DNA of 60,406 bases from NCBI RefSeq assembly GCF_037577855.1, contig NZ_JBAKFX010000020.1, positions 1 through 60,406 on the forward strand, given 5' to 3'. A model generated the notes under the pieces. The model did not search any database and was not told the origin of the DNA. It saw nothing but the letters and a program-made list of their open reading frames with translations. A program made the position numbers and the translations under genes. Of this stretch, positions 59,633 through 60,406 are shown piece after piece. The first letter of the stretch is position 1; the number at the start of each line of letters is the position of its first letter. This DNA comes from Dethiothermospora halolimnae (GTDB lineage Bacteria > Bacillota > Clostridia > Tissierellales > VENL01).

Positions 59633-60199
59633 TTATTTTTTTATTCCATTTAAAATGAATTCAAATATCTCTTTTTTTGCTGTTTTATAGTTACTGTTGT
59701 TTTCTTTAGCCTCTAAGGTATAAACTACTCCTCTTATAGCATGAAAGATAACATTAGAGATAATCTCACAATTAACTTCTCTTATTTCATCATTTTCCTT
59801 CGCTTTTTTAAGCATATTTGAAAAAATAATAGGTAATTCATTTAAAAACTTTTGAATATGTTCTATAGGCCTATCATTGGGTATCATACTCTCTTGTATC
59901 AATACTTTCCCAACATTTCTATTTTCCATAAGATCATTAAAGTGAAAATCTAAAAATAGTTCTATTTTTTGTGAAATATCTTTTTGATCTTCATTAATCT
60001 CATTTAAAAATTTTATTCTTTTTTCATGTTCAACTTCAAAAATATAGTCAATTATTTCATCTTTATTTTTAAAATAATTATATATTGTTCCTACTGAAAT
60101 GTTAGCATCATTTGCTATCATCTTTATTGTTGTATTATGATATCCCCTCTCTGCTATTACTTTCACGGCAGATTCTCTTATAATTTGTTTTTTTTCCAT
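59633..60199 (-). CDS. TetR-family repressor
   Basis: 188 aa from ATG 60,199 (GGAGGCG upstream). N-terminal HTH RESAVKVIAERGYHNTTIKM, IANDANISVGTIYNYFKNKD. C-terminal helical ligand domain. Autorepresses and controls the permease-cupin operon through the two identical operators. Confidence 0.93.
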   Translation of the reverse strand: MEKKQIIRESAVKVIAERGYHNTTIKMIANDANISVGTIYNYFKNKDEIIDYIFEVEHEKRIKFLNEINEDQKDISQKIELFLDFHFNDLMENRNVGKVLIQESMIPNDRPIEHIQKFLNELPIIFSNMLKKAKENDEIREVNCEIISNVIFHAIRGVVYTLEAKENNSNYKTAKKEIFEFILNGIKK

Positions 60200-60213
60200 A
60201 GTCGCCTCCTCTG

Positions 60214-60231
60214 AATGAATGTTCATTCATT
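60214..60231. promoter_or_regulatory. TetR-type operator before tetR
   Basis: Same AATGAATGTTCATTCATT palindrome as at 59,600-59,617, 15 bases before the tetR start. Confidence 0.9.
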
Positions 60232-60406
60232 TATATAATACATAAAATATAATACCCTGTCAAGGTATTATCTATCTAATCAGAAATTTCGCATCTAATT
60301 TCCAGTAAAAATTTTACTCATACAAAAAATGTTTATTATACACATTTTACTATTAATGGGTATCAAAAGACCGTTTGGCCCTAAAAAAGGATACACTTTC
60401 CCCCTC

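Noticed and set aside
1..60406. tRNA, rRNA, CRISPR array, intact insertion sequence
   Set aside because: None recognised by eye on either strand; no regularly spaced repeats and no transposase.

Overview
The window is low-GC Firmicutes DNA, most like a spore-forming member of the Clostridia/Tissierellia. The right-hand 11 kb carries sporulation genes (a cotJC remnant, an alpha/beta-type SASP, a YjcZ-like micro-protein). Strong GGAGG ribosome sites and AT-rich codon use run throughout. No taxon name can be fixed from the sequence alone.

Positions 1 to about 49,520 are one large temperate contractile-tailed prophage whose left end lies outside the window. Read on the minus strand from right to left, its modules are: lysogeny switch (45,434-46,251: CI-like repressor, Cro-like regulator, paired operators); antirepressor and small early genes (42,485-45,135); recombination and replication (36,184-42,402: Gam, ERF, DnaD-type initiator, DnaB, RusA, HNHc nuclease); late regulator (33,902-34,276); packaging and head (25,382-32,149: terminases, SPP1-type portal, MuF-type minor head protein with a toxin-like tail, scaffold, capsid); neck and contractile tail (17,786-25,043); baseplate, spike and fibre (8,206-14,755); lysis (6,555-8,111); and a lysogenic-conversion zone (1-6,493: Dam methylase, a ParA cassette, small unknown genes). 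A large serine recombinase (47,918-49,477) lies at the right edge. The host gene there is a cotJC-type manganese catalase that has lost its N-terminal part, so the phage sits inside a spore-coat gene.

Several layers lie on top of this plan. The tape-measure gene is interrupted by a group I intron encoding a GIY-YIG endonuclease. A second group I-like RNA lies on the opposite strand near the terminase genes. A complete second repressor/Cro/antirepressor switch with its own operators is inserted between the tape-measure and baseplate genes. The main CI-like repressor has no visible self-cleavage domain. Instead, a perfect LexA box overlaps the start of a strong promoter that drives a 35-codon gene converging on cI, which suggests an SOS-induced micro-antirepressor or antisense RNA.

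The host flank (49,523-60,406) holds a DUF2680 protein and a two-component system with a SHOCT protein, which share a direct-repeat promoter element. It also holds NlpC/P60, a CaCA exchanger, an MntP/YtaF-like transporter, SASP, ferritin, an L,D-transpeptidase, and a TetR-controlled cluster of two half-permeases and a cupin with matching operators. No tRNA, rRNA, CRISPR array or intact insertion sequence was recognised.
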